Below are positions 23,063 to 31,272 of a stretch of 44,543 bases of DNA, piece after piece. Each line of letters begins with the position of its first letter. Positions within the stretch are counted from its first letter, which is position 1. The stretch lies in the NCBI GenBank assembly GCA_017626015.1, contig JAGAJO010000015.1, positions 1-44,543 on the forward strand, in the 5' to 3' direction. A program made the position numbers and the translations under genes. The notes under the pieces were generated by a model. The model saw nothing but the letters and a program-made list of their open reading frames with translations, did not search any database and was not told the DNA's origin. The stretch is from Ruminococcus sp. GTDB lineage: Bacteria; Bacillota; Clostridia; Oscillospirales; Ruminococcaceae.

Positions 23063-23145
23063 CTTAACGTATTGTCAACATAGACATTATCGGAATGCGT
23101 TTTTTGTGAAAACCTACAAAAAGCAGGAAAGATAATGAAAAACTA

Positions 23146-23174
23146 TTGACAGATCGGAAAAAAAGAGTTATAAT
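23146..23174 (+). promoter_or_regulatory. Perfect-consensus promoter P2 of the pilin
   Basis: TTGACA and TATAAT are again exactly 17 bp apart. The transcript would begin with a 5' hairpin (ATACCA, 8-base loop, TGGTAT) at about 23181-23200, a structure known to protect mRNA ends, and a second hairpin, CATCTG/CAGGTG, lies near 23247. Confidence 0.85.
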
Positions 23175-23298
23175 TTAAACATACCAAAGAACAATGGTAT
23201 GGGTTACAAAATCACCATTCAAATCTTATTACTTACGGAAAGTTCATCTGGTTTCAGGTGCTTTTAATATTTTAAAATTTATTATGGAGGGATTTTCT

Positions 23299-23772
23299 AT
23301 GAAGAAATCTAACACCAAGGGCTTCACCCTTGTAGAGCTCGTAGTAGTTATTGCAATTATCGGCGTACTTGCAGCTATCCTCGTGCCTTCAATGATGGGT
23401 TATGTAAAGAAGTCCAGACTTAAGACAGCTAACGGAAACGCAAAGACTGCTTACAATGCACTTGCAGAGTATGCAACCGATCAGGAGACAAAGGGTACTC
23501 CTTGGACTCCCGGCGGAACTTCCTACGATGCTAAGGCTGACGGAGCTGCTGGCACTCCGGATCATGTAATTTACACAGCTCTTTCCGATAATGGTAACGA
23601 GGCTGGTATTGTTTACTGCGGTACAGCTACTCTTGGTAACGGCAAGACAGATGCTATGTTCGTTCAGTGGATAAAGGCTTCAAGCGATACAATGGTTGGT
23701 CAGTATCCTGACGCTGTAGCTGACGTTGATACTGCAGAGGCTGCATCTTTCGGTACTTATGTTTCTCCGTAA
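23299..23772 (+). CDS. Type IV pilin / pseudopilin-like protein
   Basis: The product is 157 residues. The start MKKSNTKGFTLVELVVVIAI is a textbook class III signal: prepilin peptidase would cut after Gly8 and methylate Phe9, and Glu13 is the conserved glutamate. A 22-residue hydrophobic helix follows, then a small Ala/Gly/Thr-rich globular part with one Cys. The ATG at 23299 has GGAGG 8 bp upstream; the open frame extends upstream without another site. No pilus ATPase, platform or peptidase gene is near. Rumen Ruminococcus use such pilins to attach to cellulose, a possible role here. Strong promoters and smooth codon use suggest very high expression. Confidence 0.9.
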   Translation: MKKSNTKGFTLVELVVVIAIIGVLAAILVPSMMGYVKKSRLKTANGNAKTAYNALAEYATDQETKGTPWTPGGTSYDAKADGAAGTPDHVIYTALSDNGNEAGIVYCGTATLGNGKTDAMFVQWIKASSDTMVGQYPDAVADVDTAEAASFGTYVSP

Positions 23773-23819
23773 TTTTCGGATTTGCATGATTTAAACCGAG
23801 CGTTTAAAAACAAAATTGA

Positions 23820-23847
23820 GACGGTAGCTTCGGCTACCGTCTTTTTT
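23820..23847 (+). terminator. Terminator after the pilin
   Basis: GACGGTAGC pairs perfectly with GCTACCGTC around a stable TTCG tetraloop, followed by six T bases. Confidence 0.93.
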
Positions 23848-23871
23848 GCATTTTAACAATTACGGCGCAGT

Positions 23872-23913
23872 TAAAAAGCAAACCGTCCGGCGGATATTTC
23901 CGTCGGACGGTTT
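23872..23913 (-). terminator. Terminator after the SASP gene
   Basis: On the minus strand AAACCGTCCG-A-CGG pairs with CCG-C-CGGACGGTTT around AAATAT, followed by GCTTTTT. It lies tail to tail with the pilin terminator. Confidence 0.85.
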
Positions 23914-23930
23914 ATCGTTACGGGAGAAAA

Positions 23931-24128
23931 TTACTGGTTGCTGTTGCTTCCCGCTGTCTTATAGGCATCGATCATCTTCTTTACCATCTGACCGCCGACA
24001 GAACCTACCTCACGGGCGGTAAGATCGCCGTTGTAGCCCTGCTTGAGGTTTACGCCAACCTCGTTAGCTGCCTCCATTTTGAACTTGTTGAGGTTATCTC
24101 TACCCTGCTGTGTTGTGATACCTTTCAT
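23931..24128 (-). CDS. Alpha/beta-type small acid-soluble spore protein
   Basis: The product is 65 residues, the usual SASP size. NKFKMEAANEVGV (about 14-26) carries the germination-protease cleavage region, and LTAREVGSVGGQMVKKMID (about 37-55) is the second conserved helix. SASPs coat spore DNA and protect it from UV and chemicals, then feed the outgrowing cell. The protease that would cut it, Gpr, is encoded at 16935. AAAGGAGTG precedes the ATG. A forespore promoter is expected; CATAATA at about 24196 resembles a sigma-G -10 box but no good -35 was found. Confidence 0.93.
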   Translation of the reverse strand: MKGITTQQGRDNLNKFKMEAANEVGVNLKQGYNGDLTAREVGSVGGQMVKKMIDAYKTAGSNSNQ

Positions 24129-24261
24129 TTTTTACACTCCTTTAAGTTTTTTTCGGGTTTGCAGTATTATTGTGTACTCATGACGAAGTATTATGAAAGG
24201 TAATTTTTTGTTTTGATTTTAGTAATTTTTTTCGCAAACAAAAGTTTTCAATATCCTAAAG

Positions 24262-25305
24262 TCAGACCTCGTCGTAGAACAGCGTCAGGACCTTTTCCTG
24301 AAGATCTCCGTCATCGACGTAGTATTCCATAAACTCGTCGCCCTTTACGGATTCTCCGGCTGTCTCGAGAGTGCCGTTGTCCTTGTATTCCGCTACATAG
24401 TTTGCCAGATCGGAGAGCTGGTCAATGCTCATATCGCTTACCATATATTCCGACACTACCGACAGCAGCGAAAATACAAAATTGCTGTCGTCTTTTATGC
24501 GCTGTACAGCCTTATCCTTCCACAGTGATATATATTTCTTTTGTCTGGACATACGGTTAAGGTTGGTCTGATCCGATACTCCCTTTCTGGAACGCACAAA
24601 ATGCTCCGCCTGCTCGGCGTTAAGAGTTACTGTCTCGCCCTTGACAAGAGTAGGATCAGCTTCGCCGAAATCGTCCTCAACTGTGACGGTAACTCCCCCT
24701 ACTGCGTCGTTTACGATACCAATAGACGGCATCGCAAGGGAAGCGTAATGGTCAACAGGGGTCTGGAAAAGAAATTCGGAGACAGCCAGTACCGTGTTTT
24801 CACAGCTGTCCTCAAGACCGCTTCCGTAGGTGTGGGCGAGAGCAAGCTGTCCGTCTCTCCATTCAATAAATTCGCCGTCAAGTCCCAGCGTAGGTATTTT
24901 GGTCATCGTATCACGGTTTAGGGCAAGAGACGTGTAGCTTTTGCTGTTGTGGTCTATCACTATAACTGTCAGGAAGTCCGCCTGATTGTGATTGAGGTAG
25001 GTCTCGGAATCCTGCTGAACTTCGGCTTCGTCCACGCCCATGATAAGCACGGTCTCCAGATCGTCCTTGAGCCTGTAGTTTTTCCCGTTTACGGTTATCA
25101 GCTTTTCTTCGGTATTTTCGTCAATAAAACTTTCAGCAGACCGAGAGTCTTCAGTCTGCTGAGATTCGCTGTTTTTTGCGGAAATACTTTTATCCGCAAG
25201 CTTGCCGGCGGCATAAGCCAGCCCGACAACGGCTATGACGGATAAAGCCATAAGAATACTGCGCCGAAACCATACACGTCTTTCAGATGTGTTCATTTTT
25301 GGCAT
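24262..25305 (-). CDS. LCP (LytR-CpsA-Psr) family protein
   Basis: The product is 347 residues. A short basic tail and one membrane span (about 14-33) put the rest outside the cell. The LCP domain runs from about 75 to 270: LETVLIMGVDEAE, LALNRDT (phosphate-binding Arg-Asp), VGGVTVTVEDDF, and RSRKGVSDQTNLNRMSRQ, whose Arg residues bind pyrophosphate. LCP enzymes move undecaprenyl-linked glycopolymers onto peptidoglycan. It ends a five-gene operon with two polysaccharide-export regulators and a sortase pair, 22 bp after the sortase substrate. GGGAG lies 8 bp before the ATG at 25305. No terminator was seen right after it. Confidence 0.88.
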   Translation of the reverse strand: MPKMNTSERRVWFRRSILMALSVIAVVGLAYAAGKLADKSISAKNSESQQTEDSRSAESFIDENTEEKLITVNGKNYRLKDDLETVLIMGVDEAEVQQDSETYLNHNQADFLTVIVIDHNSKSYTSLALNRDTMTKIPTLGLDGEFIEWRDGQLALAHTYGSGLEDSCENTVLAVSEFLFQTPVDHYASLAMPSIGIVNDAVGGVTVTVEDDFGEADPTLVKGETVTLNAEQAEHFVRSRKGVSDQTNLNRMSRQKKYISLWKDKAVQRIKDDSNFVFSLLSVVSEYMVSDMSIDQLSDLANYVAEYKDNGTLETAGESVKGDEFMEYYVDDGDLQEKVLTLFYDEV

Positions 25306-25327
25306 TAACTATTCTCCCGTTTTACTG

Positions 25328-26140
25328 TTATGATCTCTTTGAACGCTTTAAGCATACAACTGCGCCTGCTGCCGTTACTGCGGCTGCCGAAATAAGAAGT
25401 ATACCCTTGCTGCCTGCTCCTGTGTTAGGCGATGTCACCTTTCCGCCGGATGAAGAGCTTCCTGAGCCGGAGCTTGAACCCGTCTGGCTTGAAGAAGAGG
25501 AGCCGCTGTTATCGCCGCCTGAAGAAGTAGTAGCGTCCGTCTCGGTGAACAAAGCAATAACGCCGTTGGAGGGCAGTGTCAGCGTGATCGTGCCGTCTCC
25601 GTTATCCGTAAAGGGAATGACAGACCATTTTCCGTCTGCATTCTGCATGACCATTGTGGTGCTGTTTACGTCACCAACAGCCAGCTTAACGGTCATTCCG
25701 CTTACGGCTACAATGTCGTTGCTTTCGTTAAGGAGAGAAATATCGAAAACATTGCTTGCAACGATCTTCTTGTTCCTTGATGCGGCATCGTTGGTCAGCT
25801 CGTTGAATGCCTGAAGATCGGCGTCGCTGGTGAAATTAATTTCAGAAGGGTCGGTATCGGAAAGCTCCTTCTGAGCCTTATCCAGCTTTTCGGTGATCGC
25901 CGGATTCAATGCTCCCATTTTCTCGGAAAGGGGAGTTATCATCATAACCATATTCTGATTTGCCAGCTCGTCGACAGGGATCTCTTCTCCGTTTACATTA
26001 ACGGTAGTGCCTGCCTGGATCTCCGGTGCGGGCTTCTGTTCAACGCTTCCTACAAATCCGGTACCGCTGGCGGCATAAGCGCAGACTGCGGTTGTTGCTG
26101 CCATAATAAGCGCAGCCAGGATCGATGCGATTTTTTTCAT
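25328..26140 (-). CDS. Secreted sortase substrate with SPNTG signal
   Basis: The product is 270 residues. Residues 1-24 form a signal peptide (cut after AYA). About 25-190 form a globular domain that I cannot assign (VNGEEIPVDELANQNMVMMI; FDISLLNESNDIVAVSGM). About 195-232 form a Ser/Gly stalk. SPNTG then precedes a hydrophobic stretch and KRSKRS, the layout of a sortase signal with SPNTG in place of LPXTG. The adjacent gene upstream is a class B sortase, so the pair is probably enzyme and dedicated substrate. The related layout occurs widely in Ruminococcus surface proteins, but its function is unknown. Confidence 0.82.
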   Translation of the reverse strand: MKKIASILAALIMAATTAVCAYAASGTGFVGSVEQKPAPEIQAGTTVNVNGEEIPVDELANQNMVMMITPLSEKMGALNPAITEKLDKAQKELSDTDPSEINFTSDADLQAFNELTNDAASRNKKIVASNVFDISLLNESNDIVAVSGMTVKLAVGDVNSTTMVMQNADGKWSVIPFTDNGDGTITLTLPSNGVIALFTETDATTSSGGDNSGSSSSSQTGSSSGSGSSSSGGKVTSPNTGAGSKGILLISAAAVTAAGAVVCLKRSKRS

Positions 26141-26211
26141 AATAATTTACTCCTTTCAGTAAATAAACTTCATTATTATAAAGTGCTTAGCTTTCCGCTG
26201 CAAGCAAGTGC

Positions 26212-27015
26212 TTACCGCTCCGCTGCCAGCACTAGAAAACGATGCGAATAATCGCCTGACAGGCAGGTCGAGAATATTATCATGCGCTGATCCGCTTCGG
26301 GAAGTGCGTCCTCATCGACGATACTGTTGAGGGCACGTGTTTCCGCTATATCCTCTATAAAATCATCGTAGACCTTTTCGTTTGAAAAGTCGTTATAATA
26401 CAGTATGTGCAGATCGTTGTAGGGAACAGCCGCAAATACAGTATAATCCCGCTCCTCCTCTGGAAGATACAGCTTAAATTCCCTGCTTTTTTCAAATGCT
26501 TCGGGATCTGTAAATACCGTCTGGAACTGCCCGAACCATTCGCCGTTGTTTATGTTGTGTCCGTAGATCACGCTTACCGGGTCGGAAAAGTCTCCGCTGT
26601 TATAGTCCTCCATGTAAGCTGCGCCGTAAATGGACTGCTTGTTTTCAAAGGTATGCGTAAGATAATATGAATTATCTCCCGGACGCTGGACTACCGGAAA
26701 GGAAAGCTCGCTGTCAGGGATATCTACCCAGCCGCATATGTCCGGGTTTTCCTTTTTCAGCTTACCGAAATCTATGGGGCTTGTATATTCTTCCTCCGCC
26801 TGAGAGCTTTGTGCATCCGATATATTCTCGGCAGAGCTTTCTTTTTCCGTGCTTACGGTTTTATCCGGCTGAGAAACGATATATGAAGAAAGCGACGGAG
26901 CGTCGGATATCTCCTTTTCAACACCGACCCTGGCGTATATATAGCTTCCGGCAAATATTGCAGCTGCTGTAAAAAGTACAGCTGAAGCGGCAAGACAAAT
27001 CTTTTTCTTTTCCAT
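26212..27015 (-). CDS. Class B sortase
   Basis: The product is 267 residues. One membrane span at about 7-27 is followed by a Ser/Glu linker, then the catalytic domain (about 78-267). The domain starts IDFGKLKKENPDICGWVDIPD, the class B signature. The triad is complete: His153 (VIYGHN), Cys251 (IFSTC) and Arg259 (SHRF). The enzyme should cleave the T-G bond of a sorting signal and attach the protein to the wall or to a pilus. The substrate gene follows 71 bp later. Both lie between the BY-kinase and the LCP gene in one operon, unusual for a sortase. Confidence 0.93.
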   Translation of the reverse strand: MEKKKICLAASAVLFTAAAIFAGSYIYARVGVEKEISDAPSLSSYIVSQPDKTVSTEKESSAENISDAQSSQAEEEYTSPIDFGKLKKENPDICGWVDIPDSELSFPVVQRPGDNSYYLTHTFENKQSIYGAAYMEDYNSGDFSDPVSVIYGHNINNGEWFGQFQTVFTDPEAFEKSREFKLYLPEEERDYTVFAAVPYNDLHILYYNDFSNEKVYDDFIEDIAETRALNSIVDEDALPEADQRMIIFSTCLSGDYSHRFLVLAAER

Positions 27016-27056
27016 ATCAGGACCTCTGTAAGATCAATTTTACTTTGCCGTGCCCG

Positions 27057-27848
27057 TCACTCGGCGGTGTGCTTATGGGAATCCTCGGTATATTCGTTTG
27101 AATAATACCTTTTGTACCTGCCCTTATAGTACTTTTTGGAATACTTTTTAGTGTCTGAGTCATTGCCGTTGTAGACAAAACCGAGTATTTTTGCGTTTGC
27201 GACTCTGAGCTGACGCATAGTTTCCTGAATAGCTTTTTTATCCGCATATTCGTGGCGTACCACAAGTATTATCCCGTCAACGATCGGCGTTACGACAATA
27301 GGGTCGGGGACAGCCGTTACAGGCGGCAGATCGAAAATAATATATTCATAATTGTTGGACAGCAGATCCATAAGCGACTTCATTCTGTCAGAGCCTAACA
27401 GCTCGGACGGATTAGGCGGAATATCTCCGGAGGTTATAACATCCAGTCTGCTTCCGCATACGTGTCTTTGCAGCGCTTCGGTAACGTCGTTGATAGAGCC
27501 GGTAAGAATATTTGATACTCCGGGAGTTCTGTTGACGTCCAGGATCTTCGCCATGGTGGGAAGTCTCAGATCGCCCTCGAGAAGAAGCACCCGGGCGTTT
27601 GCTTCAGCCAGAGAAATGGCAAGGTTTGCCGATACGAAAGATTTTCCTTCTCCTCTGAACGAGCTTGTGACGCCTATTATCCTCGCTCCCTTTGTATCTG
27701 CAAAGGAGAGAGTAAGATTTGTTCTTAAAAGATTAAAGGCTTCCTTTGCGGCAAAGCTTATGTTTTCGCCGATCTTTACAGTTTTTCCGGAGCTGCCCGT
27801 TTTATTGCCGTGTTCACTCTGTGAGCCGCCGGGATTTTTCGTACTCAT
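27057..27848 (-). CDS. CpsD/CapB-family bacterial tyrosine kinase
   Basis: The product is 263 residues. The P-loop is TSSFRGEGKS (61-70). The A' motif reads LLLEGDLRLP (88-97), where most relatives have LLIDADLRRP, so one conserved Asp is Glu-Gly here. Walker B is IIFDLPPV (170-177). The C-terminus carries a Tyr cluster of about nine residues (YSKKYYKGRYKRYY, NEY), the autophosphorylation tail. With its membrane partner 24 bp upstream it should control polymer chain length or export by phosphorylation cycles. No glycosyltransferase or flippase gene lies in the operon. Confidence 0.9.
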   Translation of the reverse strand: MSTKNPGGSQSEHGNKTGSSGKTVKIGENISFAAKEAFNLLRTNLTLSFADTKGARIIGVTSSFRGEGKSFVSANLAISLAEANARVLLLEGDLRLPTMAKILDVNRTPGVSNILTGSINDVTEALQRHVCGSRLDVITSGDIPPNPSELLGSDRMKSLMDLLSNNYEYIIFDLPPVTAVPDPIVVTPIVDGIILVVRHEYADKKAIQETMRQLRVANAKILGFVYNGNDSDTKKYSKKYYKGRYKRYYSNEYTEDSHKHTAE

Positions 27849-27872
27849 TATATAAAACTCCTTTGTTTACTG

Positions 27873-28619
27873 TTACCTTCGGGTCTTTGAATAATAATAG
27901 TTACCTCTGCTTTTTTTGCTGCCGTTTTCATCTATCGACGGCACTACCGCCAGCAAAGGCACGTCGGAATACTGCTGGAGCAGATAATCCTCGGAGTGGA
28001 TCTTTGTATCCATAAGCTCTCTTATAACAATTATGGCGATACAGATCGCTGCGCCTAAAAGAGCGCCGAGCATAGTGTTTTTGGAAAGGTTCGGCGAGAA
28101 GTTCGTTTTCGGGACAACTGCGTAGTCTACGACCTGAACGTTGCTTCCGTCCATTATTTCTTTTATTCTTTTGGGAAGTATCTCTACTATCGTGTTTGCG
28201 ATCTTTTCAGCCTCGTGCGGATCTGTGCTGGTGACTGTTACCTCGAAAACCTCAGTATCGTTTACAGGCGCTACCTGAAGCATACTTTTCAGTGTCTCGT
28301 AGCTGTAGCTCACTCCCGATCTTTCAATGACCTGTTCGAGAGTGCCTCTGGAGTTAAGTATTACGATATAGGTCTCCACCAGGCTCTGCGCAGCTGACAG
28401 ATCGGAAAGATTTATCTTTGTGCTTCCGACGTCCAGCGAGGTGTTATTTACATACATCATAGCGCTTGCGTGATATTTTGGCGTGATAAGGAGCATTGTG
28501 CCGCTCAGTATCAGAACTGCTCCCACCGCTGCTGAAACCACAATGATCCACAGGCGTTTCCACAGAGCATTGAATATCTGCGCTAAATCTATTACTTCGT
28601 CTTCATTATTTACATTCAT
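27873..28619 (-). CDS. Wzz/CapA-type chain-length determinant, BY-kinase activator
   Basis: The product is 248 residues from the ATG at 28619, which has GGGAG 7 bp upstream; a start at 28649 lacks a site. The layout is membrane span (about 22-44), a long external domain, and a second span (about 185-206) with the Pro-rich motif PNLSKNTMLGALLG before it. A cytoplasmic tail ends KKSRGNYYYSKTRR. In Gram-positive capsule systems this protein activates the CpsD kinase through the second tail, and the two are separate polypeptides as here. It is the first gene of the five-gene operon and has a promoter 49 bp upstream. Confidence 0.88.
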   Translation of the reverse strand: MNVNNEDEVIDLAQIFNALWKRLWIIVVSAAVGAVLILSGTMLLITPKYHASAMMYVNNTSLDVGSTKINLSDLSAAQSLVETYIVILNSRGTLEQVIERSGVSYSYETLKSMLQVAPVNDTEVFEVTVTSTDPHEAEKIANTIVEILPKRIKEIMDGSNVQVVDYAVVPKTNFSPNLSKNTMLGALLGAAICIAIIVIRELMDTKIHSEDYLLQQYSDVPLLAVVPSIDENGSKKSRGNYYYSKTRR

Positions 28620-28667
28620 ATTATAACTCCCACAAAGTGTAAATTGCATTATTTTATACTTTCATTA

Positions 28668-28696
28668 ATTATAGCATAAACCAATAAAAATGTCCA
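28668..28696 (-). promoter_or_regulatory. Promoter of the chain-length/sortase/LCP operon
   Basis: On the minus strand TGGACA (28696-28691) and TATAAT (28673-28668) are 17 bp apart, 49 bp before the first start codon. Confidence 0.75.
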
Positions 28697-28729
28697 GTGC
28701 CGTATATGGATTTTTTTATTGCATTCAGG

Positions 28730-28753
28730 CGTTTTGTATAAATATACAAAACG
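28730..28753. promoter_or_regulatory. Perfect 11-bp-arm palindrome upstream of the operon
   Basis: CGTTTTGTATA and TATACAAAACG flank two A bases. It lies about 34 bp upstream of the -35 box, a usual activator or operator place. Long A/T arms of this form suit a dimeric regulator. The rest of the gap 28754-28988 shows only short hairpins such as AAAACGGCTG/CGTTTTCC and nothing assignable. Confidence 0.55.
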
Positions 28754-28988
28754 GTGCGTATAAAATTCACGCATTTGTCTGTTTTATCACCATTTTCCGC
28801 TGTACATGGAACGCTTTTTTCCGTTGGAAAACGGCTGTATCTCCAAAAAACGGCTGATCCGTGGTATCTGACTCCAATTTACATTTTATCATAATTCGGC
28901 ATATTTGTCAATGCAATGGGAATGAGTTCTATAAGAAGTAATACATTGCAGCGCCTTGCCCTGATGCTTGTTCTGCGGAGCTTTCCGG

Positions 28989-30506
28989 TCATTCGTCAAA
29001 GGTGCTGAACGGCGCCAGCGGGATACCTGTTTCGTTGCAGACGGTCACTTCTGCATAGTTGAACCAGTTGTAACGTACATATTTCGGCTCGGCGATCTCA
29101 GGGGAGCTTACTAAGATCCTTGATCCCTCGATCCTGACATCGGCACAGACAAAATTTCCGCCCTCTGCGGCTATCTCGAAGCCCGTCGGCTTTTCTCCCT
29201 TTATGACAAATCCGTTTTCGGCGTAGTCAAAGCTAAGCTCTATCTCATTATCTCTGACTACATAGGACTTGTAAAGAGGTCCGAACGCCTTTACGTCCAT
29301 GCCGTAGCAAAGCTTCTGAGCCTGCAAACAAAGTCTTTCGCCTACAGGCTGCTTGTCCAGAGGATGAATGTTGTCAAGCTCTCCGCAGTCGAGAATAACT
29401 GCGATACCGGTATTCTTTACCGTCCTGAACGCCTTCATCTGGGCAGACCTTATCTTGCACCAGTGCTTGTAATCGGGATCTGCCGCAAATTTGAACATCG
29501 GCAGCTGTACCATAATAAACAGCAGCTCGTCGTCTCCCCACTTTTCTCTCCACAGGGAGATAAGGCTTGTTAAAAGTCTGTAGTAGCTGTCGGGCTTGTG
29601 GTCGTCCGACTCGCCCTGATAGTATAAAAAGCCCTTGATAGTGTATGGACACACTCTCATTACCATATTGTGGAACATATTAGTGGGCCTGAACGGGTTG
29701 AACTCGTTAAGCGGACCGGGCCACTTGTTTTCACCGCATATTTTGCAGACCTCCGCCCAGCTCATTTTGGGGTCCTTTGCATAGCATTCCTGCTGTTTTT
29801 TGTTCCATTCGGCGTCGTATTTCTCGTAATCACGGTACTCCTGAGCCTGCTGTTCAAGGGACTTTCCCTTTATCTTCTCGTCGTATTCCTCTATGTAGCT
29901 TGAGATCGTCTTATCGTTTTCCAGCGTTTTTCTGTCCACCCAGCTTGATGCGGAGGTCCCGCCCCAGTTGCAGCCGATAAGTCCCACGGTGACGCCCAGA
30001 TCCTTGGAAAGCTTTCTTGCAAAGTGGAAGCCTACTGCGCTCCACGCCTTTGAATTTTCGGGGGACGCTGTGTTCCAGCCTGAGTTGGCGCCCTGCTCCT
30101 CCGCCTCCTCAGCGGTGGCTACCTTGGGGGTGTAGTAATAGCGTATGGGAGTGCTTTCGTCAAGCTCCTTTAAAAACTCATTGCCGTCCTTTGCGTTCTG
30201 AAGCTCCAGCTCCATATTGGACTGTCCTCCGCAGAACCACACCTCGCCTATGACAACACGGCAGAATGTTATGGTTTCCTCTCCGTCGGTGATCACCATT
30301 TCGTATTCGCTGTCTGTGCCTACAGGCGATGCGCTCATCGGGGGCAGCTCGAGAGACCATTTTCCCTCCCTGACTGCGGCTGTTCTTGTTACTCCGTCAA
30401 GGGTAACGCTGACGGTCCTGCCGTCCTCGCCCTTTCCCCATACTGCAATATTCTTATCTCTCTGCAATACCATATTATTGCTGAAGATCTGTGCGGCTTT
30501 AAGCAT
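28989..30506 (-). CDS. Sialate O-acetylesterase-like carbohydrate esterase (SGNH)
   Basis: The product is 505 residues from the ATG at 30506, which has GGAGG 7 bp upstream; the open frame runs further to 30548. The N-terminal beta domain is typical of sialate O-acetylesterases. GEVWFCGGQSNMEL holds the nucleophile Ser in GQSNM. FLYYQGESD is the second block. DNIHPLDKQPVGERL gives the catalytic Asp and His. The protein lacks a signal peptide, so it would act on sugars taken into the cell, probably removing acetyl groups from mannan, xylan or mucin sugars. It is monocistronic with a consensus promoter and a leader hairpin. Confidence 0.85.
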   Translation of the reverse strand: MLKAAQIFSNNMVLQRDKNIAVWGKGEDGRTVSVTLDGVTRTAAVREGKWSLELPPMSASPVGTDSEYEMVITDGEETITFCRVVIGEVWFCGGQSNMELELQNAKDGNEFLKELDESTPIRYYYTPKVATAEEAEEQGANSGWNTASPENSKAWSAVGFHFARKLSKDLGVTVGLIGCNWGGTSASSWVDRKTLENDKTISSYIEEYDEKIKGKSLEQQAQEYRDYEKYDAEWNKKQQECYAKDPKMSWAEVCKICGENKWPGPLNEFNPFRPTNMFHNMVMRVCPYTIKGFLYYQGESDDHKPDSYYRLLTSLISLWREKWGDDELLFIMVQLPMFKFAADPDYKHWCKIRSAQMKAFRTVKNTGIAVILDCGELDNIHPLDKQPVGERLCLQAQKLCYGMDVKAFGPLYKSYVVRDNEIELSFDYAENGFVIKGEKPTGFEIAAEGGNFVCADVRIEGSRILVSSPEIAEPKYVRYNWFNYAEVTVCNETGIPLAPFSTFDE

Positions 30507-30553
30507 TTTTATTCCTCCGTCATTTTTAAATTGTTTTTCTTGTTTCACAAGAA

Positions 30554-30587
30554 AAAGAGATACAAAGCCTGCGCTGAATATCTCTTT
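30554..30587 (-). promoter_or_regulatory. Leader terminator-like hairpin of the esterase gene
   Basis: On the minus strand AAAGAGATA and TATCTCTTT pair across a 16-base loop, followed by TTCTT, between the promoter and the start codon. This is the shape of an attenuator. No ligand-binding domain was recognised. Confidence 0.4.
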
Positions 30588-30599
30588 ATACTATATAAA

Positions 30600-30628
30600 A
30601 TTATATTCCTTTTGAAGTTGAATGTCAA
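30600..30628 (-). promoter_or_regulatory. Promoter of the esterase gene
   Basis: On the minus strand a perfect TTGACA (30628-30623) and TATAAT (30605-30600) are 17 bp apart, 94 bp before the start codon. Confidence 0.85.
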
Positions 30629-30665
30629 TAGTGGATTGGAAAATATGATGAACTTTTTGCGGACT

Positions 30666-31175
30666 TTATAAGCCTGTGAACATTGCTCCGATTTTCCATG
30701 GACTGTCCTCGGCTTCCTTTTCTACCAGTACATAACGCACCCTGTTTGACCGCCAGCTTAATTCATTATCAAAGCCTGTTGTAAAGGTGTCAAGGCGGAA
30801 AACCTTCATTTCGGCATAATTTCTGTCATCATAATTTTTGGGAAGCTGTTCTGCCTCCTCAAGCTTTGTGATAACAGTAATTTTCATATCCTCGCCGAAA
30901 TAGTAAGGCGTTCTTTTTTCGGCATAATTGCTCAGTTCCATATCTTCGCCGCAGATAAGATAAAGTCCTTTTTGATTACCGTCGTTCCAGTAATCCACAA
31001 GCTGTCTGACAGTTTCCTCTGCCGTTAAATTTTCAGGCAGAGCAGTTTTCCCGCACCGCTTTTTCATAACTGCACAGCGTATTATTGCAGAAACGATCAG
31101 CGCTAAGATCACCGCAGCAATAATTATCAGAATGATCTTTGCTCTGCTTTTTTTGATGTTAGTTTTCTCTGCCAT
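30666..31175 (-). CDS. Small membrane-anchored protein, function unknown
   Basis: The product is 169 residues from the ATG at 31175, after AAAAGGGG. A basic tail (KTNIKKSRAK) precedes one membrane span at about 12-34. The outside part includes NLTAEETVRQLVDYWNDGNQKGLY, then a hydrophilic beta-rich domain, which looks like the NTF2-like fold often called DUF4829 or similar. That is a guess from pattern only. No catalytic residues stand out. The gene is alone between the esterase and the ABC-F gene. Confidence 0.7.
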   Translation of the reverse strand: MAEKTNIKKSRAKIILIIIAAVILALIVSAIIRCAVMKKRCGKTALPENLTAEETVRQLVDYWNDGNQKGLYLICGEDMELSNYAEKRTPYYFGEDMKITVITKLEEAEQLPKNYDDRNYAEMKVFRLDTFTTGFDNELSWRSNRVRYVLVEKEAEDSPWKIGAMFTGL

Positions 31176-31194
31176 AAAAATTCCCCTTTTGCTA

Positions 31195-31223
31195 ATTATA
31201 GCACAAAAGGGGAATATTTTCAA
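31195..31223 (-). promoter_or_regulatory. Promoter of the small membrane protein
   Basis: On the minus strand TTGAAA (31223-31218) and TATAAT (31200-31195) are 17 bp apart. The 5' leader would be only about 12 bases, just enough for the ribosome site. Confidence 0.65.
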
Positions 31224-31272
31224 GTCTGAACCTGCTGCTTTAAGAAATAATTAAGAACCTGTATCCGGGAGC

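Noticed and set aside
24190-24220. Sigma-G promoter of the SASP gene
   Set aside because: CATAATA fits a -10 box, but no GYATR-type -35 box at the right distance was found, so no promoter is annotated.
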